Of a stretch of DNA of 64,000 bases, positions 15,799-24,200 are shown piece by piece. The DNA is from Lewinella sp. W8. GTDB lineage: Bacteria; Bacteroidota; Bacteroidia; Chitinophagales; Saprospiraceae. How positions within the stretch are numbered: position 1 is the stretch's first letter; each line of letters begins with the position of its first letter. A model generated the notes under the pieces. The model saw only the letters and a program-made list of their open reading frames with translations, had not been told where the DNA came from and did no database searches. Location of the stretch: assembly GCF_004375085.3 (NCBI RefSeq), contig NZ_SNAQ03000003.1, positions 248,001 through 312,000 on the forward strand, in the 5' to 3' direction. The position numbers and the translations under genes are program-made.

Positions 15799-18315
15799 AT
15801 GAGTAAGCTACAACTGGACCTCCCCGTCCTCCTACCCCAAATCCTCGATGAGCGCGACCAGTGCGTTACCCGCCTGTTATCCGCCCTTAACGCCGAAAGC
15901 GGTATTGAGAAAGCTCACCTGAAAGAAGGTTCGCCGCCGGAAATTTGCATTCATTACGACCCCGATCAACTTGCCCTGGCGAAGGTCAATGCGATCGCCA
16001 AGCGGGCCGGCGCAGAAATAACTGAACGGTACCATCATCTACTGCTCGACGTAACGGGGATTCGCCACCAGCGCCACGCCCGGCAGCTAGGAAGCCGCAT
16101 AGGAAAGGCAACCGGAATACTGGAAGCCGTTGTTTCCGGGGCCGGCGTCGCCCGCATCGAGTACGATTCAACGCTGACTAACGAGCAGACTGTTCGCGCC
16201 GCCGTGGCGGAAACCGACCTAATTGTCATCGGAACCGCGCAAGCGAGCCCCGACCATGATGATCACGCGGGGCACGATCACGGACCGGGGGAACACGGAA
16301 ATAATAAGAAGGACGATCATGCGGGGCATGACCACGCCCCCGGAGCGCATGGCCATAACCACGATCACGGCGGCATCTTTGGCGAGAATACAGAATTGTA
16401 CTTCGCGATCGGCAGCGGGGTCTTCTGGCTCGTCGGACTTATCCTAAGTTTCCTGGGGAATATCCCTGAAGTAGTTTCAACGGTGCTGTTCGTCATCGCC
16501 ATCCTGCTGGGAGGTTACTTCATTCTTATCGAGGCTATTCAGACCATCCGTCAGGGTAAGTTCGAGATCGACTTCCTGATGCTCGTCGCCGCCGCCGGTG
16601 CCTGCGCGCTGGGCGAGTTCCAGGAAGCCGCCCTCCTGCTGTTCCTCTTCAGCATCGGCCACGCGCTGGAAAACTACGCGATGGGCCGGGCGCGCAAATC
16701 AATCGCCGCCCTCTCCGACCTGGCCCCGCCAACCGCGCTGGTCAAACGTGGCGGCACCACTACCGAAGTCGGGGTCGAGGAACTCGCGGTCGGCGACGTC
16801 ATCGTCGTCCGCCCCAACTCCAAAATCGCGGCCGACGGCGTGATCGTTAGCGGCACCTCCGCCGTCGACCAGGCCCCCATCACCGGAGAAAGCGTCCCCG
16901 TAGATAAGGCACCCCTCGCCAACCCTAACGCGGACGTAGACCTAGATACGCTCCCCGCCGAACACCGCGCCTTCGCTGGCACCATCAACGGTAGTTCCCC
17001 GCTGGAAATCCGGGTACTCAAACTGGCGGGTGACAGTACGCTGTCCCGCCTCGTCACCCTGGTCAAAGAAGCCGAAACCCAGCAGTCCCCCACCCAGCAA
17101 CTTACCGATAAGTTCGAGCGGTATTTTGTCCCTGCCGTCATCGGTCTGGTCTTCCTCCTGCTCTTCGCTTTCCTCGTAATCGACGAGCCGTTCTCCAAAA
17201 GCTTCTACCGCGCCATGGCTGTTCTCGTAGCCGCATCCCCCTGCGCCCTGGCCATCTCCACCCCCTCCGCCGTTCTGGCCGGAGTCGCCCGCGCCGCCCG
17301 CCAGGGCGTCCTTATCAAAGGTGGTCGCCCCCTCGAAGACCTGGGTGGTATCACCGCCCTGGCCTTCGATAAAACCGGCACCCTCACCGAAGGCAAACCC
17401 CGCCTGACCAAAGTGATCCCCGCCGATGGCCTCACCGAAAACGACCTCCTCACCGTAGCCGTTGCCGTCGAGGAACTGAGCGACCACCCCCTCGCCGCCG
17501 CCATCGTCGAAGGCGGTAAGGAACGCCTAAGCACTACGACTACCGTCCCTACCGCCAAGAAGCTCGAAGCCCTCACCGCCCGCGGCGTAAAGGCTACCGT
17601 CAACGGCCAAGCAGTTCACATCGGTAACCGCCGCCTGTTCCGGGAGCTCACCGGGACCGAGATACCCGCCACCATCGACCAGCAAATGGGCGAGCTCGAA
17701 GCCACCGGTAATACCGCCATGATCGTCCACCGGGGAGATACCTACCTCGGCGTCATCGCCGTCATGGACGTCGCCCGCCCCGAAGCCAAAGCCACCCTCG
17801 CCGCCCTCAAAGAAGTCGGCATCCAGAAAATGGTCATGCTCACCGGCGACCACCAAAAGGTAGCCGACGCCGTCGCCGCCGACATCGGCATCACCGACCC
17901 CCTCGGGGGCCTACTCCCCGAAGACAAGGTCGCCGCCATCGAACGCCTACGCGCCGAAGAAGGTATGGTCGCCATGATCGGCGACGGCGTCAACGACGCT
18001 CCTGCCATGGCCAAGTCAAACGTCGGCATCGCCATGGGCGCCGCCGGCTCCGACGTAGCCCTCGAAACCGCCGACGTAGCCCTCATGGCCGACCGGCTCG
18101 ATAACCTTCCCTTCGCCATCGGCCTGAGCCGTAAAGCCAAAGCCATTATCCGGCAAAACCTCGTCATGAGCCTCGGTATGGTCGTTATTCTCATCCCGCT
18201 CACACTGCTCGGTATTGCGGAGATCGGGCCGGCGGTGATTGCGCACGAGGGGTCTACTTTGGTAGTTGTGGGGAATGCGCTGCGGCTACTTGGGTACAAA
18301 GGACCAGGTAAGTAA
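15799..18315 (+). CDS. P1B-4-type heavy-metal ATPase (Co/Zn/Cd exporter)
   Basis: 838 residues. The TM6 motif is SPC (AASPCALA, near residue 479) and TM8 carries HEGST (IAHEGSTLVVVGNALRLL). Both are signatures of the P1B-4 subgroup, linked to Co, Zn, Cd or Fe export. The catalytic motifs are TGES, DKTGT (Asp near 524), the SDHPLA His-Pro pair and GDGVNDAPAMAKS. The N-terminus has two HMA-like folds in which CxxC is missing, then a long His/Asp/Gly linker (about residues 150-193) able to bind divalent ions. That linker is unusual for P1B-4 proteins, which are normally short at the N-terminus. The enzyme acts in the inner membrane, supplying the periplasmic RND system. Confidence 0.9.
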   Translation: MSKLQLDLPVLLPQILDERDQCVTRLLSALNAESGIEKAHLKEGSPPEICIHYDPDQLALAKVNAIAKRAGAEITERYHHLLLDVTGIRHQRHARQLGSRIGKATGILEAVVSGAGVARIEYDSTLTNEQTVRAAVAETDLIVIGTAQASPDHDDHAGHDHGPGEHGNNKKDDHAGHDHAPGAHGHNHDHGGIFGENTELYFAIGSGVFWLVGLILSFLGNIPEVVSTVLFVIAILLGGYFILIEAIQTIRQGKFEIDFLMLVAAAGACALGEFQEAALLLFLFSIGHALENYAMGRARKSIAALSDLAPPTALVKRGGTTTEVGVEELAVGDVIVVRPNSKIAADGVIVSGTSAVDQAPITGESVPVDKAPLANPNADVDLDTLPAEHRAFAGTINGSSPLEIRVLKLAGDSTLSRLVTLVKEAETQQSPTQQLTDKFERYFVPAVIGLVFLLLFAFLVIDEPFSKSFYRAMAVLVAASPCALAISTPSAVLAGVARAARQGVLIKGGRPLEDLGGITALAFDKTGTLTEGKPRLTKVIPADGLTENDLLTVAVAVEELSDHPLAAAIVEGGKERLSTTTTVPTAKKLEALTARGVKATVNGQAVHIGNRRLFRELTGTEIPATIDQQMGELEATGNTAMIVHRGDTYLGVIAVMDVARPEAKATLAALKEVGIQKMVMLTGDHQKVADAVAADIGITDPLGGLLPEDKVAAIERLRAEEGMVAMIGDGVNDAPAMAKSNVGIAMGAAGSDVALETADVALMADRLDNLPFAIGLSRKAKAIIRQNLVMSLGMVVILIPLTLLGIAEIGPAVIAHEGSTLVVVGNALRLLGYKGPGK

Positions 18316-18331
18316 TCGAAGCGTGTGTAAT

Positions 18332-18358
18332 GGGTGGCCGTGTTGGGAGCGGTCACCC
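18332..18358 (+). terminator. Hairpin after the P1B-4 ATPase
   Basis: GGGTGGCCG pairs with CGGTCACCC, with one unpaired position, around a 9-nt loop. It is followed by an AT-rich run without a true T-tract. It could weaken read-through into the second CDF gene. Confidence 0.35.
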
Positions 18359-18386
18359 GCATTAATAATAGACTTAATAACTAACC

Positions 18387-19007
18387 TTGAAACAAGAGAG
18401 AGAAGCGAATTTAAAGGGAGCCAGAACCCTCCAAATTTGGAACGTTCTCTACGACATCGTCGAAGTGATTGTCGCACTGATCGCTGGCATCACCGCCAAT
18501 AGCTCCGCCCTCATCGGCTGGGCGCTGGACAGCACGATTGAAGTGATCAGCGCGGCCACTTTGGGTTGGCGACTACACGGTGAATTACAGGGAATCAGTG
18601 ACGAGAAGGTTGAGCGCCGCAAAAAGATTACCCTCTATGTAATCGCCGCTTCCTTCACCCTGGTCTGTATCTTCATTTCCTACGATTCCATCACAAAAAT
18701 GATTAACCGGGAAACCGCTGAATGGAGCACGCTTGGATTGGTTATTTTGGGCGTTTCGCTGGTCGTTAATCCGATCCTTATCCACTACAAAAGGAAATAC
18801 GGCCATCAACTCGACAGCTCCGAATTGCTTGCCGACGCAAAGGATACCTTTATTTGCTTGTACCAAACGGTGGTGGTTCTTGCCGGCCTGCTCCTGGTCA
18901 ACTGGCTCGGTTGGTGGTGGGCCGATCCAGTTGCAGCCCTGCTCATCGTTCCGTATGCGGCAAAGGAGGGCTGGGAAGCTTATCAAAAGGGAAGGGAAAT
19001 AAGCTAG
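18387..19007 (+). CDS. Compact CDF-type cation transporter
   Basis: 206 residues with a TTG start at 18387; no ATG gives a complete protein. There are five to six membrane segments. The acidic pairs expected of CDF transporters are visible: LDSTIEVISA in the second segment and LADAKDTFICLYQT in the fifth. There is no cytoplasmic metal-binding C-terminal domain and no His-rich loop, so it is smaller than classic CzcD/ZitB. It likely moves divalent cations out of the cytoplasm. It is on the same strand as the upstream ATPase, separated by 71 bp that contain a hairpin. Confidence 0.7.
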   Translation: MKQEREANLKGARTLQIWNVLYDIVEVIVALIAGITANSSALIGWALDSTIEVISAATLGWRLHGELQGISDEKVERRKKITLYVIAASFTLVCIFISYDSITKMINRETAEWSTLGLVILGVSLVVNPILIHYKRKYGHQLDSSELLADAKDTFICLYQTVVVLAGLLLVNWLGWWWADPVAALLIVPYAAKEGWEAYQKGREIS

Positions 19008-19092
19008 GATGGGGCTATTGATGATAGTAGCTTATCTCAAAAATGTAGATTCGTTAACTCCACCGTAAATTCAACTTGCAAAAACCATTGAC

Positions 19093-19473
19093 ATGAAATT
19101 TTTCTGGAAAATGCCCCAAGGTTTGACACCTCATTACCGTTCCGAAATCGAAAAACATCGAAAGGCTCTCTCCGCAGGAAATCTCCCACGCGCCTGGCAA
19201 CACCTGGAACGGGCTCATATACTGGGCCAACCCTGGGCCGTAGAACACTCCGAAGTCCACTGGTTGATGCTTCGTTTCGGCTTTACCATCAAAAGCTGGA
19301 AAGAAATCCGCGGGCAGATACTGCGCCTGGTATTTGGCGGAGTAAAATCCTTTGTCGGTAAAGTTCCCACGGGTAATACCGGAGGAGCCGACGTTCCACC
19401 GCTGCAATCCATGGAGATTCCAGAGGATTTGCAGGAGATGTTGAACCCCTTCTCGCCATCCGTGAAAAGTTAA
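19093..19473 (+). CDS. DUF3703 family protein
   Basis: 126 residues. The segment WQHLERAHILGQPWAVEHSEVHWLMLRFGFTIKSWKEIRGQ, centred on about residues 36-75, matches the DUF3703 core with conserved His residues. The GNTGGADVPPLQSMEIPEDL tail is also conserved in this family. Members commonly sit in heavy-metal resistance operons beside CDF or Czc genes. The His/Glu pattern could suit metal binding, but no function is known. There is no signal peptide, so it is presumably cytoplasmic. It lies 12 bp before the methyltransferase gene, so the two are probably co-transcribed. Confidence 0.8.
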   Translation: MKFFWKMPQGLTPHYRSEIEKHRKALSAGNLPRAWQHLERAHILGQPWAVEHSEVHWLMLRFGFTIKSWKEIRGQILRLVFGGVKSFVGKVPTGNTGGADVPPLQSMEIPEDLQEMLNPFSPSVKS

Positions 19474-19485
19474 AACCAGTTAAGT

Positions 19486-20115
19486 ATGAACATGGCCGAA
19501 TCTTACTACGATAAGTTCTCCCGCGTCTACGACCTCCTCTCCCCAGATTGGTACTACCGCAAACCGCGCAAATTTGCCATTCAGGCATTGGCGCTGGGGG
19601 AAGGGCAAACCGTTCTTAACCTCCCCTGCGGTACCGGCCAAAACTTCCGCTACTTTCAGCAATACCTGAACGGCTCTGGGAAAATAGTCGGCGTCGACCT
19701 CTCTTCCGGGATGCTCCAAAAAGCCCGTGGGAAAATTGCGTCCAATGGTTGGGATAACATCAGCCTTTTCAAAGACGATGCCACCAAGGTCGACGAAAGT
19801 TGGGTCCAGCACCATCTTGGCGAAGGAGTCAAGTTTGACGCTATCCTCTGTGACCTCGGGCTATCCGGATTCCCCGAATGGCGGAATGTCATCGATAACC
19901 TTCTTCCCCTCTTACGGCCAGGCGGAAGGTTTGTCATCATGGACTGGTATATCGAGCAGCCTGGTCTGCGCGCGGAATTCATCAAATGGATCGGGGGTGG
20001 TGAGGTGGACCGGCAGCTTTATCAGTATTTGGCGGAACGGGTAGACAGTTTTCAGTTGGAGGACTCATTTAAAGGGGGGGATGTATTTGTGGCTTTTGGG
20101 AAAAAGCCAAAATAG
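19486..20115 (+). CDS. Class I SAM-dependent methyltransferase
   Basis: 209 residues with a Rossmann-type methyltransferase fold. Motif I is LNLPCGTGQNF (about 46-56), an acidic residue at the end of beta-2 is VGVDLSSGM, and motif IV is DAILCDLGLS. The GMLQKAR helix is typical of UbiE/COQ5-like and small-molecule methyltransferases. The gene is the last of the divalent-metal operon, 12 bp after the DUF3703 gene. A metal- or metalloid-methylation role would fit the context, but the conserved Cys set of ArsM arsenite methyltransferases is not visible. The substrate therefore stays unknown. Confidence 0.75.
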   Translation: MNMAESYYDKFSRVYDLLSPDWYYRKPRKFAIQALALGEGQTVLNLPCGTGQNFRYFQQYLNGSGKIVGVDLSSGMLQKARGKIASNGWDNISLFKDDATKVDESWVQHHLGEGVKFDAILCDLGLSGFPEWRNVIDNLLPLLRPGGRFVIMDWYIEQPGLRAEFIKWIGGGEVDRQLYQYLAERVDSFQLEDSFKGGDVFVAFGKKPK

Positions 20116-20262
20116 TTTTCTGTATTTTATTCTACATACCGTCGTAGCATTTTGTCGACAACACTCATGTTGGGTTTATGGATCTAATCGTCTCACTTAT
20201 AGTCAAGGTCTCAACTCCTAAGCTCTCTCCCCGTTCAATCTCATACCGATTAACACCCCGGC

Positions 20263-20772
20263 ATGAAACTAGACTTAAGCGAAATATCAAATTGGGCCGA
20301 ATTTGAAGATTTGTCAGCGGCTTACTTTCGTGAAGTAAGCCAGCGGAACGACAATCAGCTCTCTGAAGTAATTGTAGAACCATCTGGACTAGGTCCGGAT
20401 GGAGGACGAGATATCCTTTTAAAGTTCCGTCTTCACGACTCTATCTATTCTTTTGAACGTAAGTGGGTCGTACAGTGTAAATTTTACAACAAGCCCGTGA
20501 CTAAATCGGTGTTATCCACAGTCAATATTCCAACGTTGATCCACGAATATGGTGCTGATGGTTACTTGCTTATCACCAATATTACTCCTACTTCAGGGGT
20601 AACCAATATGTTTGAGAATTTAGGGCAAAGGTGCAAATTTCGTTATTCGTACATGATTTGGGACAGCTCAGTCTTTGTGCAAAATTTACGCATGATGCCA
20701 AATCTGATCGAGCAGTATTTCCCAAGCTACCAGTTGTTTTTAGACCAGAAAAAACGGAAGTATAACATATGA
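20263..20772 (+). CDS. Mrr-like restriction endonuclease domain protein (defence candidate, gene 1)
   Basis: 169 residues, cytoplasmic. The N-terminal helix WAEFEDLSAAYF (with Glu15), then PSGLGPDGGRD (Asp50) and WVVQCKFYNK (Gln71-x-Lys73), give the D...QxK variant of the PD-(D/E)XK site seen in Mrr-type and type IV restriction enzymes. A later strand YLLITN is also typical. No DNA-binding domain is attached, so targeting probably comes from the partners. Its stop overlaps the next ATG by 4 bp. Base composition is visibly more AT-rich than in the metal genes on either side, suggesting separate acquisition. The predicted activity is DNA cleavage, inferred from the motif only. Confidence 0.7.
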   Translation: MKLDLSEISNWAEFEDLSAAYFREVSQRNDNQLSEVIVEPSGLGPDGGRDILLKFRLHDSIYSFERKWVVQCKFYNKPVTKSVLSTVNIPTLIHEYGADGYLLITNITPTSGVTNMFENLGQRCKFRYSYMIWDSSVFVQNLRMMPNLIEQYFPSYQLFLDQKKRKYNI

Positions 20773-21242
20773 AAGTCTTCCTATCATACTCACTCAATGA
20801 TGCCAAGGAATTTGTAGTTCCGCTAATCACGAGTGTGCTACAGCAAAAAGGTTTTACCGTCGTCGGCAGCTACTACTTGGCAACTGGGGTATATGACAAA
20901 TACACCTCTGAACAAATACGTACCTCTAACTTATTTATCGGGATACTAACCCTGCATGGTACCCAAAATGGTGAGGTCTACCAAGAGTGGGGCGTTGCTC
21001 TGAAAGCCAGAATTCCCGCAGTACTACTCATTGATGACCGACTGCCAGCGTACGACCCTAAGTTAGAGAGTCACCCCAACGTCCTCCGTTATAATTCGGC
21101 CAACCCCCACCCTGCTATTAGTCGTGTTCGACTTAATATGGAACCTGCAAAAAAAGATAAAACAGCAGTTGAAGAAGCTGCTCCTTGGGTTCTGGGTGGA
21201 ATCGCCCTCATCACATTACTTAAGCTACTAGGAGATGAATAA
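20769..21242 (+). CDS. TIR-like / nucleoside-deoxyribosyltransferase-like membrane-anchored protein (defence candidate, gene 2)
   Basis: 157 residues. The start MKVFLSYSLNDAKEFVVPLITSVL is a TIR/flavodoxin-like first strand and helix. The later GEVYQEWGVALKARIPAVLLIDD resembles the Glu-bearing helix and strand of TIR NADases and nucleoside 2-deoxyribosyltransferases, with Glu69 and Glu73 as candidates. Residues 138-154 (PWVLGGIALITLLKLL) form one C-terminal membrane helix, placing the domain in the cytoplasm. TIR-like proteins in bacterial defence degrade NAD or make nucleotide signals. Which applies here is open. It is translationally coupled to the upstream nuclease gene. Confidence 0.65.
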   Translation: MKVFLSYSLNDAKEFVVPLITSVLQQKGFTVVGSYYLATGVYDKYTSEQIRTSNLFIGILTLHGTQNGEVYQEWGVALKARIPAVLLIDDRLPAYDPKLESHPNVLRYNSANPHPAISRVRLNMEPAKKDKTAVEEAAPWVLGGIALITLLKLLGDE

Positions 21243-21283
21243 ATCTTAGGCGCCCTTGAATCTCCTTCCTGATACATATATTC

Positions 21284-24200
21284 ATGTCAAACAAACTAGG
21301 TAGAAACTCAAAATGCCCTTGTGGCAGTGGACAAAAATATAAACATTGCTGCTTAAAAAAAGGCATTAAGTTTGAGCGGAGTGAAGAAGCTCACGAGGAC
21401 AACAAAGAAGAAGACATACTATCATCTTTCTTTAGGAATTATTCTAGTATCGATACCGCTCTTACCATCTCAGCAGCAGCGCTTGCCCCAGCTAATCATG
21501 GTAAAGAAGTAAGACTTGATTATTTAGTATACCAAGCATTGAAACATGGAAGTGCTGAACATTCAAAAGGCGATGTTACACTGCTACGCGAGTTTACCGC
21601 AAAGCATTACCCATCATGCAGTTTAGAAGATCCTCCCGACTCCCTATTTACAGAAAATATCGTTTCAAGCCTTGGAAATACCACAGTCTATAACGGAAAT
21701 TTCATTAACGGAGGGTTCGTAGTGTCCCATCTGGTAAGGGCCGTTGATTACTTGGGTGGTGGCCTTCCTGTAAAGTTTGTCGAAATAGCAAGTGCTTCTT
21801 ACCGCCTGATGCTCGCGCTATCTAACATTGTAGCTAGTAAAGCTAACCAAGAGGCAAACCATTTTGGAGGCTACTATGAAAGTGATACTCCGATATTTTT
21901 TCCGGAAAACATAGATGAGCTCAAAGAGAGCTTGTTTTTTAGTAGAGAAAGAATTGAAAGTTTGATGGAGGAATTGAGTGTACCTTCCGAAGTCCTTAAT
22001 GTTTTTTTGACTCGGTCAGAAGACTTAGAGAAAAGTATAACTCTAGGAGATCAAAAAAATCCTTTATACTTAAGGCCTTTGGTTGTTGTGAACAGATGGA
22101 TTTTTTTAGCGCCACCAGGATCTATTCTATCAGCCTTAACCCATTTTATTTGGTCTAAAGCTAAACGTGCTGGGTGCCTCACGGCACTTGTACAACTGTA
22201 TCATATTGAAGTCTGGAAAACCGTAAATGTTTCACTGTTCAAAATGGGCCTTCTACCAGAGCCAATACCGGAAGAATGGAACTGTCCGGACTTCACATCG
22301 CCTACCGGATTGTTTAGAGCAGATGTTGATAAAATAGTGATTGCTGTACTTCTACCAGACATTGGTACTTCGTATGACGAAACACATATGGGGCATTTTG
22401 CTCCAGAAGGCATGATGAAGGAAGCTGCCTCTGGAGCTCTTAAATTGTTAAAAATTGCTAGTGAGAAACTCCCCTCTAATGATGTTGCAGTCATATATAT
22501 ACCCTCTGGTATTGGCCGTATGCTTAGCGTTAGTTACGAAAAAACAGCTGGAATAGAAGCGATGATCTCTCCTCGGGACTTGTTTGCCATCTCAAATAGT
22601 GAAGATCACGAGCAGCTATCATTTTGGTATTTTTTAGAGGCATGGAATCTTCTACAGTCTACAACTCAATTACAACCACTTGCTAATGTAACAGATTTTT
22701 ATGATCAATACAGAGACTTAAAATCGTTCTATTTTGGCGATGGGGCAAGGCCTGAATCAATCTTTCTAATAACAGGCACACTTGAAGTGGTTAGAGACGC
22801 AATTCTAAACACGGACGAACGAGCGGCACACAAGTTGATTCCAGAACACCCTGATCCTGTCATCCTCACGGTCAAGAAAGATGGAAATATAATTCCACGA
22901 TATTTTTCGATGGACCTTTTGAAGAGAGGCTTGTACTTTTTTCTGGCAGACTATCCAGTTGACCTGTGGATTTGCTGCAACAGGCTATCAGAAGACATGG
23001 GGTCAGCCAAACAAACATTCTGGCAGTTTTCGGAGGCAATCTGCTACTGGATGTGGGTGGTCCAAAGCGAATTGAAAAAAGACCTAAGCGTAATCACCAA
23101 GCCCACAATTTCAATCGATTTCGATTTGGAAGATATCCCATTATTTATGGATGAGGATACAAGGCTATCGCCTTCTCCTGAAATTTCGGACATAGTAAAG
23201 TTTCAGGTTACTCCGGAAAGTGTACTAATGGTCATCTCGGGGAAGGTTTCCGGCGCTCTAACTTCAGCGGATAACTCGGCAGAAAGAGAAATTCTTCGGT
23301 TACTATTAATGGCCATTGGACAATTGATCACTGAGAATGGTAGTATAAATACCCTTTCTTCTGAAAGAGTAGCAACCATTGTTGATCGGTCATTACCACT
23401 GGGTAAAAAGAAAATGATTATCGCTAGTTACACTTTTGACAACTATGCATTAAACCCGATAGGCGTAAAGTCAAAAGTTAGGTATCTGCAAGAAAGTAGA
23501 GAACAAATTCAGCTAGACAAACAACTAAGTTATCTTAACGATAGCACCCGACCGCCAATCGGTCCGGTAAAGGAAAAGAGAGAGCTAGCCGCAAATTTAA
23601 GCAGGGCATTCGTCAGTCCTCTTAAAGAATTAATAAGTCCATATGATACTAAGGCACTTTTGTCATATCTAATGGAAAACTACGATTCATTACTACATAA
23701 GGCCGCAGTTATACAGTTACAACTCCCCTCCCGGTTAGCTTGCTTTGAAGGGATAGAGGATACCGTATCGTCCCTGCTCAAAGAAGTCAATCGGTCCGAT
23801 AGTACGAGCTTGGCAACAAGGTGTTTGATAGAATTCATAGCTGCGGAACAGAAAAAAGGAGGGAAGAGAGAAGTTAGCATCCAAGTAGTCGATGATGCAT
23901 TAGCAATGATGTCACTCATCATTCTATGGGGGTCTACTGGAGACCAGGTCTTCCATAAATTATTCGATGTAGAGCTTTCGATCCTTGAATCTGGAAGAAT
24001 TGGAACAAATACGGAGCAAATAGCGGAGAGTTTTTTTAGACTCTATAAAGGAGCAAAAATCACTGGCTTCATGGAGCAAACGGATGAAGACTATCCAAAC
24101 TATTTTGGAGAGATAGAACCTGCAAGCGCAAAGCCGGTCCCTGCTAATCTAAATAAGGCTTTTGCTGAAGAGGCAGGAATACCTCTTGATAAATTAGGCG

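Noticed and set aside
16240-16380. His-rich tandem repeats as a CRISPR-like or minisatellite array
   Set aside because: The repeats are irregular, in frame and encode a His/Asp linker in the ATPase. There are no spacer-repeat units. No CRISPR array was found anywhere in the window.
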